A stretch of DNA of 6,821 nucleotides from Actinomycetota bacterium (GCA_013298335.1 JAAFHI010000177.1:1-6821), one strand, 5' to 3'; numbered from the stretch's first letter, positions 1-6,557 are shown. Numbers and translations are program-made. Notes: a model not told the origin generated them from the letters alone.

Positions 1-127
1 CGAACAGGAAAGGGTCCTCCTGACGGGCGAAGCACGACGTTCCCGCCGGCGATGTGCCGACGCCGAAGAGGAGGAGGATCGCCAGCCCGAATGTCCCCAA
101 AATCCGCCTGGAAGCAAACATGTTCAT
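1..127 (-). CDS. Secreted protein of unknown function, N-terminal part only
   Basis: Only the first 42 codons are in the window; the gene runs off the left edge. The visible protein has an Asn-Met-Phe-Ala-Ser n-region with Arg7-Arg8, then a hydrophobic core at about residues 9-24 (rich in Leu, Ile and Gly). A plausible signal peptidase I site follows Cys32-Phe33-Ala34, just before Arg-Gln-Glu-Asp, so the product is probably exported. The ATG at 127 overlaps the TGA of the upstream sensor kinase in an ATGA arrangement. A GGGTGA at 137-142, 9 nt upstream, can pair with the 16S anti-Shine-Dalgarno. A second ATG in frame at 121 is a less likely start. The tight overlap suggests translational coupling and perhaps a joint role with the kinase. 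The mature domain is not visible, so no function is proposed. Confidence is high that this is a real gene and low on what it does. Confidence 0.75.
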   Translation of the reverse strand, partial: MNMFASRRILGTFGLAILLLFGVGTSPAGTSCFARQEDPFLF

Positions 128-3100
128 GATCTGTTTTCACCCGAGCTGACCGATTTTTTCCCCAGCCCGTGACCGATCAGGGTTGGCGCTGAAGAAAAGG
201 AATCGGATTGGCCCGATTCGACGGGGCGGGGAACGGAGATGATGGCAAGACTTTCCTGGGAACGTTCGCCTTCGGTGAACGGGGCCAGCAATTCCGCCAG
301 TTCTCCGGCGGTCGGTCGATCCTCCGGGTCTTTGGAAAGTGTCCGCATGACGAGTTCGTCGAGTTCGACCGGAATGTCGGCGGAGAAGGTTTTTGGGGAC
401 GGGGCGGTCTGCGTGACATGCATGAGCGCCACGCTGATGAACGTGCTGCCGGATGAAAAGGGAAGCTTTCCGGTCAGCATCTGATAGAGGGTGACGCCGA
501 TGCTGTAGACGTCCGATTTCCCGTCATAGGGCATGGCGTTGATCCGTTCCGGGGCGAGGTAAAAGGCCGTTCCCACAATCGAACCGACACCCGAAAGCGT
601 CCCGTTGACGACCGAGGCGCTTTCGCCCATCAGTTTCGCGACCCCGAAATCCACCACCTTGACGACCTCGCCGTCCTTGGTCTGGTGAAGAAAGATGTTG
701 TCCGGCTTGATGTCGCGGTGAATGACGCCCTCCGTGTGGGCAATTTGGAGTACTTCGCAGACCGGAATCAGGATTTCGGCGCAGCGTCGCGACGAAAGCC
801 GGTCACGTCGGTGAAGATCGTCGGCGAGGGAGTAGCCGCGCAGGAGTTCCATGACCAGAAAGGCGATGCCGTCGGTGGAAACTCCCGAGTCGAGAATCGC
901 CACCGCGTTCGGGTGGTTGATGCGGCAGGCGGAGATTCCCTCCTGGCGGAACCGTTCCAGCGCCTCCGCGGAGTCGTTGCCCGCCGAAGGCCGGAAAACC
1001 TTGACCGCCACTTTTCGATTCAGGCTCAGTTGGGTGGCTTCGAAGACCGCCCCGAATCCGCCCGCGCCGATTTTCAGGTCCAGACGGTATTTGTTGTCGA
1101 GAACCGTGCCGGGAAGGGCTTCGGCGAGGGCGCCGAACACGAGGTCGGTCCGGCGTTGCGCCTCGGCCAGTTCGTTGTTCTTGCGACCCAGTTCGTCGTT
1201 CTTGTGGTTGAGTTCACTGATCTTGCGGTCAAGCTGGTCATTTTTCTCGGCCAGCTCGTTGGTGCGGACGGCCACCTTTTCCTCAAGTTCGAGATTGCGC
1301 TGCTGAAGGACCTTGACCCGCCACTTGAAGAGCAGGTATCCGACCACGCAGAACGCGACCAGATAGAGAAAATAGGCCAGCCACGTTGCCCACCACGCCG
1401 GCCGGATGACGAAACTCACGGATTTGGCCGCTTTCTGATTTCCGTTGTAATCCCGGCTCCACACCCGGAACTCGTAACTGCCCTCCGGGAGGTTGGTGAA
1501 CGTCCGTTTGGTATCCGGCAGCCACGGGGTCGGTTCCCGGTCGTATCCGACAAGCTGGGTTGAAAACCTCGATTCCTCGCCGCGGAAATAACTCAGCAGC
1601 ATATATTCGAAGACCAGATTGTTGTGGTCATGGGAGAACGCGAGGGTATCGCCGGCGGTTTCCTGGCCGTTGACCCGCAGGGACTGAATGAAGGGAACGC
1701 CCACGTTCAGCGTCGTGCTCTCGGTCGTCGTGTCCAGCATGGTCAGACCGGCGATCGTACCGGTCCAGATCCGCCCTTCCCGGTCGGCCAGCGCCGCCCC
1801 GCCGTTGCATTCGTTGCTTGGAAGACCTTCCTCGGTATTGAAGATTTCCAGCGTTGGCTTATCCCATTCCCCGTTTTCGGTCGGCTTCAGGCGGACGACG
1901 CCCCGGTTGGTGAACAGGTACACCCGGCTTTGCGAGTCTTGACGAATTTCGTAGATGACGTTGTTTGGAAGCGCGGGCGTGGTGGCGTCGGAGATCGTGA
2001 CCCATTTCGAGTTCGGGTCGTCGAGGGTCCGGTAGGTCACCCCGCCGTAGGTCCCGGCCCACAACGTCGTTTTTCCATTTTTGGCCCTCGTGAGCGTCAG
2101 GGCGCGCACGACGTTGTTCGGAAAGGTTTTATCCTCGGCGCGAAGAACCTCCCAGGCCCCGTTGTGCAGACGGGCGAGACCGCCGCCGAAGGTTCCGACC
2201 CACAGGCTCCGCGTGCCGTCGGCTTCGATGATTTCGGCCAGTGCCGCGGCGTAATTGTGGGGGAGACCCGAATTGGCCGTGGTAAAGGTCGTCCAGGTTC
2301 CATTGCGGTATTTTGTCAGCCCGCCTTCCGTTCCGATCCACAGAATGGGCGTGCCGTCCGAATCGACCGATTCCAGAAAGGCCCAGACGTTGTTGTCGGG
2401 AAGGCCGCTGTTTTCCTTGGTGAAGTTCGTTTGCGTTCCGTTTTGAAAAAGCGCGATACCGCCGCCGCCGGTCCCGGCCCAGATGGCCTCTCCTCCGGTC
2501 ACCTTGAACGTCTGGCAAAGACTGCCGCAGAGCCGGTGGGGGAATTTACCCTCTTCCGGCCTGAAGACCTCCCATTTGTCGTTGTCGAATCTGGCAAGGC
2601 CATTTCCCCGGGTTCCGATCCACAGGGTCGTTCGGCCATCCGGGCCTTTTGTCTCAAGCAGTGATTTGACGCCGACCAGCGGGACCGTGTCCGGGGGAAT
2701 GATGACCCGTTGCCATTTGCCCAGCCGAAGGCGGGCCAGCCCCCCGCTGTTGGTCCCAACCCACAGCAGGGGCGGCCCATTTCCGACATGGGTTTCCAGG
2801 ATGCTTGTGACTTCGCTGTTTGGAATGACCCCCGAGGCCACCGTGTAGAGTCCCCACTGTCCGTTTTTCAGGAAGGCCAGACCGCCGCTGTTCGTTCCAA
2901 CCCAGAGCGTTTTCTCGCCTAGCGGGGAAACCGTCTGGTAGATGGTTCGAATGTAGGTGGCGCCCCCGATGCTGGCGGCTTCGTTTTTCCAGACCCCCCT
3001 CCGGAACGAGGCGAGGCCGCCCTTGTACATCCCGACCCAGAGCGTTTTCTCGCCGGTTTCGGTTTCGGTTTCCCGAAGGCACCGAACCTGCGGGTCCGGC

Positions 3101-3822
3101 AGACCGTCGGCGGTTGTAAACACTTTCCACTGGTTGTTCCGCAAACGACCGAGTCCGGACATCGTGCCGACCCAGATCACGCCGGAACCGTCGGTTTCCT
3201 CGGTCGCCAGCAGGCAGCGTGTATTGTCATCCGGAAGACTGCTGTTGAGGCGGTTGAAAAAGGTCCATTTCCCGTTTTCGAAGCGACCGAGCCCACCGCC
3301 GAAGGTGGCGGCCCACACGACCGACCGATCGTCCTTGTTGGTTTCAATCAGGTCATAGACGCTGTTGACCGGAAAGGATTCCTTGCCGTTGCGAAAATTG
3401 GCGGTGAACCCGCCGTTCGAGTAGACGAAAATCCCGCCGGACTCCGTTCCAAACCAGATTTCACCGTTTCGACGAACCAGGATGGTCCGAATCCAGTTCG
3501 AGGTGGCGCGCTCGGGCATGTTGACCGTCGTCCAGCTCTGTCCGTCGAACCGCGCCGCGCCATCCTGCGTTCCGACCCAGAGAAACCCCTTTGAATCCGT
3601 CACGATCGAGGTCAGAGAATTCTGGGGGAGTCCGTTCTGGTCGGTGTAAACCTTGGTGGAAGGCAGAAACTGAATCGGTATCCCGTCTGGGGCCTCGATG
3701 GTCGGCAGGTTGGCGGGAAGGGTCTCCTTCGGGTTTGCGGTGGTTTGCCCGAAGGTCGTGGGGCAGACCGCAAACGCCAACAGGAGCAAAAGAAATATCC
3801 TCCGCGGGAGACCCGAAGACAT
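124..3822 (-). CDS. Transmembrane sensor Ser/Thr protein kinase with two-component regulator propeller and Y_Y_Y domains
   Basis: This 1232-residue protein probably senses an extracytoplasmic ligand and phosphorylates cytoplasmic targets on Ser/Thr. Order of parts: Sec signal peptide (1-25, possible cleavage after Gly25); 14 Reg_prop-type blades at 79-698, each with a (L/I)W(V/I/A)GT-like core and mostly a GGL..(F/L)..G.W tail; Y_Y_Y domain at about 725-806, ending in Ile-Arg-Pro-Ala-Trp-Trp; membrane helix about 811-832; coiled coil about 838-892 with heptad leucines; kinase domain about 911-1180; Ser-rich tail. Kinase motifs look intact: Gly-rich loop 918-925, Lys941, Glu961, His1035-Arg-Asp1037 with Lys1039 and Asn1042, Asp1058-Phe-Gly, and Ala1090-Pro-Glu1092. 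No histidine-kinase H-box or ATPase motif is present. The ATG at 3822 is chosen because it gives a complete signal peptide, though its Shine-Dalgarno is weak. In the known Bacteroides hybrid systems the same sensor half drives a histidine kinase and senses polysaccharides; the ligand here is unknown. Confidence 0.93.
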   Translation of the reverse strand: MSSGLPRRIFLLLLLAFAVCPTTFGQTTANPKETLPANLPTIEAPDGIPIQFLPSTKVYTDQNGLPQNSLTSIVTDSKGFLWVGTQDGAARFDGQSWTTVNMPERATSNWIRTILVRRNGEIWFGTESGGIFVYSNGGFTANFRNGKESFPVNSVYDLIETNKDDRSVVWAATFGGGLGRFENGKWTFFNRLNSSLPDDNTRCLLATEETDGSGVIWVGTMSGLGRLRNNQWKVFTTADGLPDPQVRCLRETETETGEKTLWVGMYKGGLASFRRGVWKNEAASIGGATYIRTIYQTVSPLGEKTLWVGTNSGGLAFLKNGQWGLYTVASGVIPNSEVTSILETHVGNGPPLLWVGTNSGGLARLRLGKWQRVIIPPDTVPLVGVKSLLETKGPDGRTTLWIGTRGNGLARFDNDKWEVFRPEEGKFPHRLCGSLCQTFKVTGGEAIWAGTGGGGIALFQNGTQTNFTKENSGLPDNNVWAFLESVDSDGTPILWIGTEGGLTKYRNGTWTTFTTANSGLPHNYAAALAEIIEADGTRSLWVGTFGGGLARLHNGAWEVLRAEDKTFPNNVVRALTLTRAKNGKTTLWAGTYGGVTYRTLDDPNSKWVTISDATTPALPNNVIYEIRQDSQSRVYLFTNRGVVRLKPTENGEWDKPTLEIFNTEEGLPSNECNGGAALADREGRIWTGTIAGLTMLDTTTESTTLNVGVPFIQSLRVNGQETAGDTLAFSHDHNNLVFEYMLLSYFRGEESRFSTQLVGYDREPTPWLPDTKRTFTNLPEGSYEFRVWSRDYNGNQKAAKSVSFVIRPAWWATWLAYFLYLVAFCVVGYLLFKWRVKVLQQRNLELEEKVAVRTNELAEKNDQLDRKISELNHKNDELGRKNNELAEAQRRTDLVFGALAEALPGTVLDNKYRLDLKIGAGGFGAVFEATQLSLNRKVAVKVFRPSAGNDSAEALERFRQEGISACRINHPNAVAILDSGVSTDGIAFLVMELLRGYSLADDLHRRDRLSSRRCAEILIPVCEVLQIAHTEGVIHRDIKPDNIFLHQTKDGEVVKVVDFGVAKLMGESASVVNGTLSGVGSIVGTAFYLAPERINAMPYDGKSDVYSIGVTLYQMLTGKLPFSSGSTFISVALMHVTQTAPSPKTFSADIPVELDELVMRTLSKDPEDRPTAGELAELLAPFTEGERSQESLAIISVPRPVESGQSDSFSSAPTLIGHGLGKKSVSSGENRS
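1729..3588 (-). repeat. Fourteen tandem Reg_prop propeller-blade repeats (coding)
   Basis: Within the sensor kinase, blade cores begin near residues 79, 120, 167, 214, 259, 304, 351, 398, 445, 492, 538, 585, 632 and 683. The period is mostly 45-47 residues (about 135-141 bp). Blade 13 (residues 632-647) has lost the WVGT core but keeps the spacing. Blades 5 and 6 share an exact 20-nt direct repeat at 2900-2919 and 3035-3054, 135 bp apart, which suggests a fairly recent blade duplication. Fourteen blades is the number expected for two seven-bladed propellers. Confidence 0.85.
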
Positions 3823-3863
3823 AAGACAGCTTCGCCAGTGACTGAGGTTTGGGAAAACAATCC

Positions 3864-3893
3864 TTTATCGCATTGTCATCCGTCCGGTTTCAA
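3864..3893 (-). promoter_or_regulatory. Candidate sigma70-type promoter for the sensor kinase
   Basis: In the 74-bp gap between gatC and the kinase, the minus strand carries TTGAAA (3888-3893), an 18-nt spacer and GATAAA (3864-3869). The second hexamer is preceded by TGC, an extended -10 feature. The first hexamer matches the -35 consensus at 5 of 6 positions and the second matches the -10 consensus at 4 of 6. Transcription would begin near 3857, giving a leader of about 35 nt before the ATG at 3822. The assignment rests on consensus matching only. Confidence 0.35.
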
Positions 3894-3896
3894 CCG

Positions 3897-4196
3897 TTAC
3901 AGCACCCGCGGAACTTTGAAATGTCCTTCAGCCGCATCGGGTGAATTCGAAAGCGCCTTTTCCTGTCCCAGGCTGGCATGAGGTTCGTCGGGGCGACTCC
4001 AGGCCTCCGGGGCACCGCTCAGGGTACTGTGAAGCATGGGTTCGGTCGTGGTGGTGTCGAGTTCGTTGAGTTTGTCGAAATACTTCACGATGGCGCCCAG
4101 TTGGACGGTGAACTGCTCCGTCTCCCCGGCGGTGAGTTCGAGATTCGCCAGCCGGGCGATTTTGAGGACACTCTTCTGATCGATATCGATTGGCAC
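3897..4196 (-). CDS. gatC: Aspartyl/glutamyl-tRNA(Asn/Gln) amidotransferase subunit C
   Basis: GatC is the small subunit of the GatCAB complex, which converts misacylated Glu-tRNA(Gln) or Asp-tRNA(Asn) in the cytoplasm to the correctly amidated form; GatC holds GatA and GatB together. The 99-residue length is normal for the family. Family-typical stretches are an N-terminal helix with Ala-Arg-Leu-Ala (14-17), a second helix ending in Lys-Leu-Asn-Glu-Leu-Asp (42-47) followed by Thr-Glu-Pro (51-53), an Arg-Pro-Asp-Glu-Pro (68-72) and the closing Phe-Lys-Val-Pro-Arg (93-97). The start codon is GTG, supported by AAAGGAG at 4206-4212, 9 nt upstream. It follows rmlB by 27 bp, so co-transcription is likely. 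gatA and gatB are not adjacent: the next gene downstream is the sensor kinase. Its presence implies that the organism forms Gln-tRNA and/or Asn-tRNA by transamidation. Confidence 0.93.
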   Translation of the reverse strand: MPIDIDQKSVLKIARLANLELTAGETEQFTVQLGAIVKYFDKLNELDTTTTEPMLHSTLSGAPEAWSRPDEPHASLGQEKALSNSPDAAEGHFKVPRVL

Positions 4197-4205
4197 GTGT
4201 CTGAT

Positions 4206-4212
4206 CTCCTTT
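4206..4212 (-). promoter_or_regulatory. Ribosome binding site that decides the gatC GTG start
   Basis: AAAGGAG on the minus strand lies 9 nt before the GTG at 4196. It is the clearest Shine-Dalgarno in the window and supports the non-ATG start; no alternative ATG lies nearby in frame. Confidence 0.7.
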
Positions 4213-4223
4213 CGGTTGTCGGT

Positions 4224-5249
4224 TCAGGGGACCGGTTCGTGGATGTCCCCGCCGTACTGGTGTTGGTAGTAATTCCGGTATTCGCCGCTTTTGGCCCGAT
4301 TGACCCACGCCGAATTGTCCTGATACCACTGAATGGTCCGTTTCAGGCCGTCCTCGAAGGCAATTTCGGGGGTCCATCCGAGTTCCCGCTCGATTTTCGT
4401 GCAGTCCACGGCGTAGCGACGGTCATGGCCGAGTCGGTCCGTGACCTGCGTGAGCAGGGTTTCGGGTTTTCCGAGAACGGAAAGGAGCAGCCGCAGGACG
4501 TCCCGGTTGGGAAGCGGCAGCCGTCCGCCGATGTGGTAGGTCTCCCCGGAATTCCCGCCTTCCAGTACCAGTGCCAGCGCCTTGCAGTTATCGGCGACGT
4601 GGACCCAGTCCCGGACTTGCAGGCCGTCGCCGTACACCGGAATCGGACGGTCTTCCAGCGCATTCGAGATCGCCAGCGGAAGCAGTTTCTCCGGAAACTG
4701 GAACGGCCCGTAGTTGTTGCTCGTCCGGGTCAGGACTACGTCAAATCCGAAGGTATGGTGGGCGGCGCGGGCCAGATGTTCGGCGGCGGCCTTGCTGGCG
4801 GCGTAGGGGCTGCTCGGGGCGTAGGGGGAATCCTCGCGGTAATACTCGTCGTCGGCCATGCTTCCGCCGACTTCGTCCGTCGATATATGGAGGAACCGCC
4901 GGGTTTTCCGTTCCCGCGCCACGTCGAGCAGGACCTGCGTCCCGAGCACATTGGTGCGGACAAATTCGGAGGCGCTGTGAATGCTTCGGTCCACGTGGGA
5001 TTCGGCGGCGAAGTGGACAATGGCGTCACACTGTTCCGGAATTGCCGCCCGGAGACTGTCCGCGTCGCAGATGTCGCCCTGAATGAAACTGTAGGACGGG
5101 TGATCGGCGACTTCGATCAGGTTGTCGGGGTTTCCGGCATAGGTCAGTTTGTCGAAATTGATGAGTGTTTGTTCGGGGTATCGGGCGACCCAGTCCCGAA
5201 TGAACTGCGAACCGATGAATCCGGCGCCGCCGGTTACAAAAACAGCCAT
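4224..5249 (-). CDS. rmlB: dTDP-glucose 4,6-dehydratase
   Basis: RmlB converts dTDP-glucose to dTDP-4-keto-6-deoxyglucose in the cytoplasm, the second step of dTDP-L-rhamnose and many other deoxysugar pathways used for surface polysaccharides. The 341-residue protein is an extended short-chain dehydrogenase of normal length. It has the NAD-binding Gly7-x-x-Gly10-x-x-Gly13, Asp33 for the NAD ribose, and the catalytic trio Thr124-Asp125-Glu126. The Tyr149-x-x-x-Lys153 pair lies inside Ser-Pro-Tyr-Ala-Ala-Ser-Lys. Family blocks Asn-Asn-Tyr-Gly-Pro (178-182), Phe-Pro-Glu-Lys-Leu (185-189), Arg-Asp-Trp-Val (213-216) and Gly-His-Asp-Arg-Arg-Tyr (274-279) are all present. The Thr-Asp-Glu trio specifically marks a 4,6-dehydratase rather than an epimerase such as GalE. 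One oddity is Gly at residue 128, where the family usually has Tyr after Asp-Glu-Val. The ATG at 5249 sits directly before the Rossmann strand but has only a weak ribosome binding site. No rmlA, rmlC or rmlD is next to it. Confidence 0.95.
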   Translation of the reverse strand: MAVFVTGGAGFIGSQFIRDWVARYPEQTLINFDKLTYAGNPDNLIEVADHPSYSFIQGDICDADSLRAAIPEQCDAIVHFAAESHVDRSIHSASEFVRTNVLGTQVLLDVARERKTRRFLHISTDEVGGSMADDEYYREDSPYAPSSPYAASKAAAEHLARAAHHTFGFDVVLTRTSNNYGPFQFPEKLLPLAISNALEDRPIPVYGDGLQVRDWVHVADNCKALALVLEGGNSGETYHIGGRLPLPNRDVLRLLLSVLGKPETLLTQVTDRLGHDRRYAVDCTKIERELGWTPEIAFEDGLKRTIQWYQDNSAWVNRAKSGEYRNYYQHQYGGDIHEPVP

Positions 5250-5292
5250 AGGATGAAACCGACTTCTTTCAAGGAGTAAGAGGCTGTGTCCG

Positions 5293-6486
5293 TCAATCGA
5301 ATCCTTTAAGCAGGTCTTCCAGCGCGGAACCCGCCCAACTGAAGCCTACTTTAAACGCATGGCCGGGGGAAGGCAGGGTGAGCAGATAGATCAGGCGGCG
5401 GGCCGTATTTCCCGCCGCGCCCGAGAACTTGACGCCGAACAGATTGGCCGCTGCGACGCCCTGGCCGAGCGAGAGCATCTCTCCCAGCGGCGTGTAGTGG
5501 AATTCATGGTACCGGTTGCCGGAAAGTCGGGCCGCCACGTTTCTGGCGACGATCTGCGCCTGCCGGACGGCGACCTGGGCGGTGGCCGGAATCTGGTCGC
5601 CGGGGTTGGCGCAATCGCCGAGCACGAACATTCCCGGATGCCCCGGAATTTCGAGCGTGTTTCCGACCGGGATGCGCCCCCGACGGTCAAGCACGCACCC
5701 CAGCGTCTGAAGAATCGGGGAAGGGCCGGATCCGGCGGTCCAGATCGTCAGACCGGAGGGGAAGGCCGTCCCGTTTTCAAGTTCAACGCGGTCGGACGTG
5801 ATGTTTCGAACTCCGGAGCCCAGCTTGACCGAAACGTTTCGTCTCCGGAGTTCCGCCATCGCGATTTCGCGCAGGTCGGCGGCGTAACCCGGCAGGATTT
5901 CCGAACTTCGGTCGGTCAGGATGATTTCAGGAGTTGTCTGGCGGTCTGACAGTCGGGAAGTGAGAAAATCAGAAATCTTGGCGGCCAGTTCCACGCCGCT
6001 CGGGCCCGCGCCAAGAACCGTGACCGGGCGGTTGTCGAGGATCGGCGCTTCCAGCCGCTTTTTCAGTTCGAGGGCGTCGGAAATCGTGCGGAAAGGAATT
6101 GAATTGGTCTGAGCGCCGGGAATGCCGAAGTGATTGGTTTCGGAACCGAGCGCCAGCACCAGAATGTCGAAACCCATCCGGGCCGCCGAATTTGCCCGGA
6201 AGGTGATTTCCTTTTTGGTCAGGTCGACGGATTCGATATCCGCCTCCAGGAAATCGATCGGGGAAGGGAGAATCTCCCTGAACGCCGGGGCGATCTGCCA
6301 ATCCTCGACTTCTCCGGTGATGAGTTCATACAGGAGCGGCGTAAAAAGAAAGGTCGGTTCCCGATTGATCAGGGTCACGTCCGCCGAAAGGCAGGTTCCG
6401 GCCCAGTACAGTGCGAGCGCGGTGTAGAGGCCGCCGAAACCGCCGCCCAGAATCACGATCCGTGGTTTTCGATCTTGAGAAGTCAT
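5293..6486 (-). CDS. ndh: Type II NAD(P)H:quinone oxidoreductase (NDH-2 family flavoprotein)
   Basis: This family passes electrons from NAD(P)H through FAD to membrane quinone without pumping protons. The 397-residue protein has an FAD-binding Gly-Gly-Gly-Phe-Gly-Gly (14-19) right after a short N-terminal strand, and a second dinucleotide fold with Gly159-Ala-Gly-Pro-Ser-Gly164-Val-Glu166. It also has Trp-Thr-Ala-Gly (249-252) and the second FAD signature Val-Leu-Gly-Asp291-Cys-Ala. Pro-Leu-Leu-Tyr-Glu (50-54) and Pro-Ala-Thr-Ala-Gln (300-304) are typical of the family. Asp192, at the end of the second strand of the NAD fold, would favour NADH over NADPH. No clear transmembrane helix is seen, so peripheral membrane attachment through the C-terminal segment is expected. 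The C-terminal block around Leu-Pro-Ser-Pro-Gly-His resembles the NdbB/NDC1 branch, so a demethylnaphthoquinone-reductase role remains possible. Its start abuts the rpsA terminator, and no Shine-Dalgarno is evident. Translation from 6486 is favoured because the FAD fold begins about residue 9. Confidence 0.88.
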   Translation of the reverse strand: MTSQDRKPRIVILGGGFGGLYTALALYWAGTCLSADVTLINREPTFLFTPLLYELITGEVEDWQIAPAFREILPSPIDFLEADIESVDLTKKEITFRANSAARMGFDILVLALGSETNHFGIPGAQTNSIPFRTISDALELKKRLEAPILDNRPVTVLGAGPSGVELAAKISDFLTSRLSDRQTTPEIILTDRSSEILPGYAADLREIAMAELRRRNVSVKLGSGVRNITSDRVELENGTAFPSGLTIWTAGSGPSPILQTLGCVLDRRGRIPVGNTLEIPGHPGMFVLGDCANPGDQIPATAQVAVRQAQIVARNVAARLSGNRYHEFHYTPLGEMLSLGQGVAAANLFGVKFSGAAGNTARRLIYLLTLPSPGHAFKVGFSWAGSALEDLLKGFD

Positions 6487-6523
6487 AAAAGAAGACGCCG
6501 CCCCGTGGAAAAATGGGGCGGCG
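6487..6523 (-). terminator. Intrinsic terminator of rpsA, abutting the ndh start codon
   Basis: On the minus-strand transcript a perfect 9-bp stem (CGCCGCCCC at 6515-6523 pairing with GGGGCGGCG at 6496-6504) encloses a 10-nt loop. It is followed by UCUUCUUUU at 6487-6495. The stem starts 34 nt after the rpsA stop codon, which fits termination of that gene. The opposite strand has no U-tract after the stem, so the signal acts in one direction. The last U directly precedes the ATG of ndh. Confidence 0.85.
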
Positions 6524-6557
6524 CGTATCTACTTGAATCCAGCCGGCAGAACCGTGC

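Noticed and set aside
32..127. Lipoprotein lipobox in the kinase (Cys20) or in the partial secreted protein (Cys32)
   Set aside because: The residues before each Cys are Phe-Ala-Val and Gly-Thr-Ser. The first has a disallowed Val at -1 and the second an unfavourable Gly at -3, so signal peptidase I cleavage is preferred.
685..2664. Long plus-strand open frames of 292 and 346 codons opposite the sensor kinase
   Set aside because: They mirror propeller and kinase codons in another frame and have Arg/Pro/Gly-rich, low-complexity translations typical of shadow frames.
3740..3822. Twin-arginine export signal in the kinase (Arg-Arg-Ile-Phe-Leu at residues 7-11)
   Set aside because: The following core is a run of leucines, too hydrophobic for a typical Tat signal, and the protein is a membrane-spanning sensor, so a Sec signal peptide is the simpler reading.
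3885..3896. Small inverted repeat CGGT/ACCG just after the gatC stop as a terminator
   Set aside because: The stem is only 4 bp with a 4-nt loop and no U-tract follows; it also overlaps the candidate -35 element.
3978..5279. A 433-codon open frame on the plus strand opposite rmlB and gatC
   Set aside because: It is antisense to two clearly recognisable genes, its translation resembles no family I know, and long antisense open frames are expected opposite GC-rich genes.
6526..6555. TAGATA upstream of ndh as a -10 box
   Set aside because: It matches the consensus poorly and no acceptable -35 hexamer lies 16-18 nt upstream; transcription from it would also still cross the terminator.
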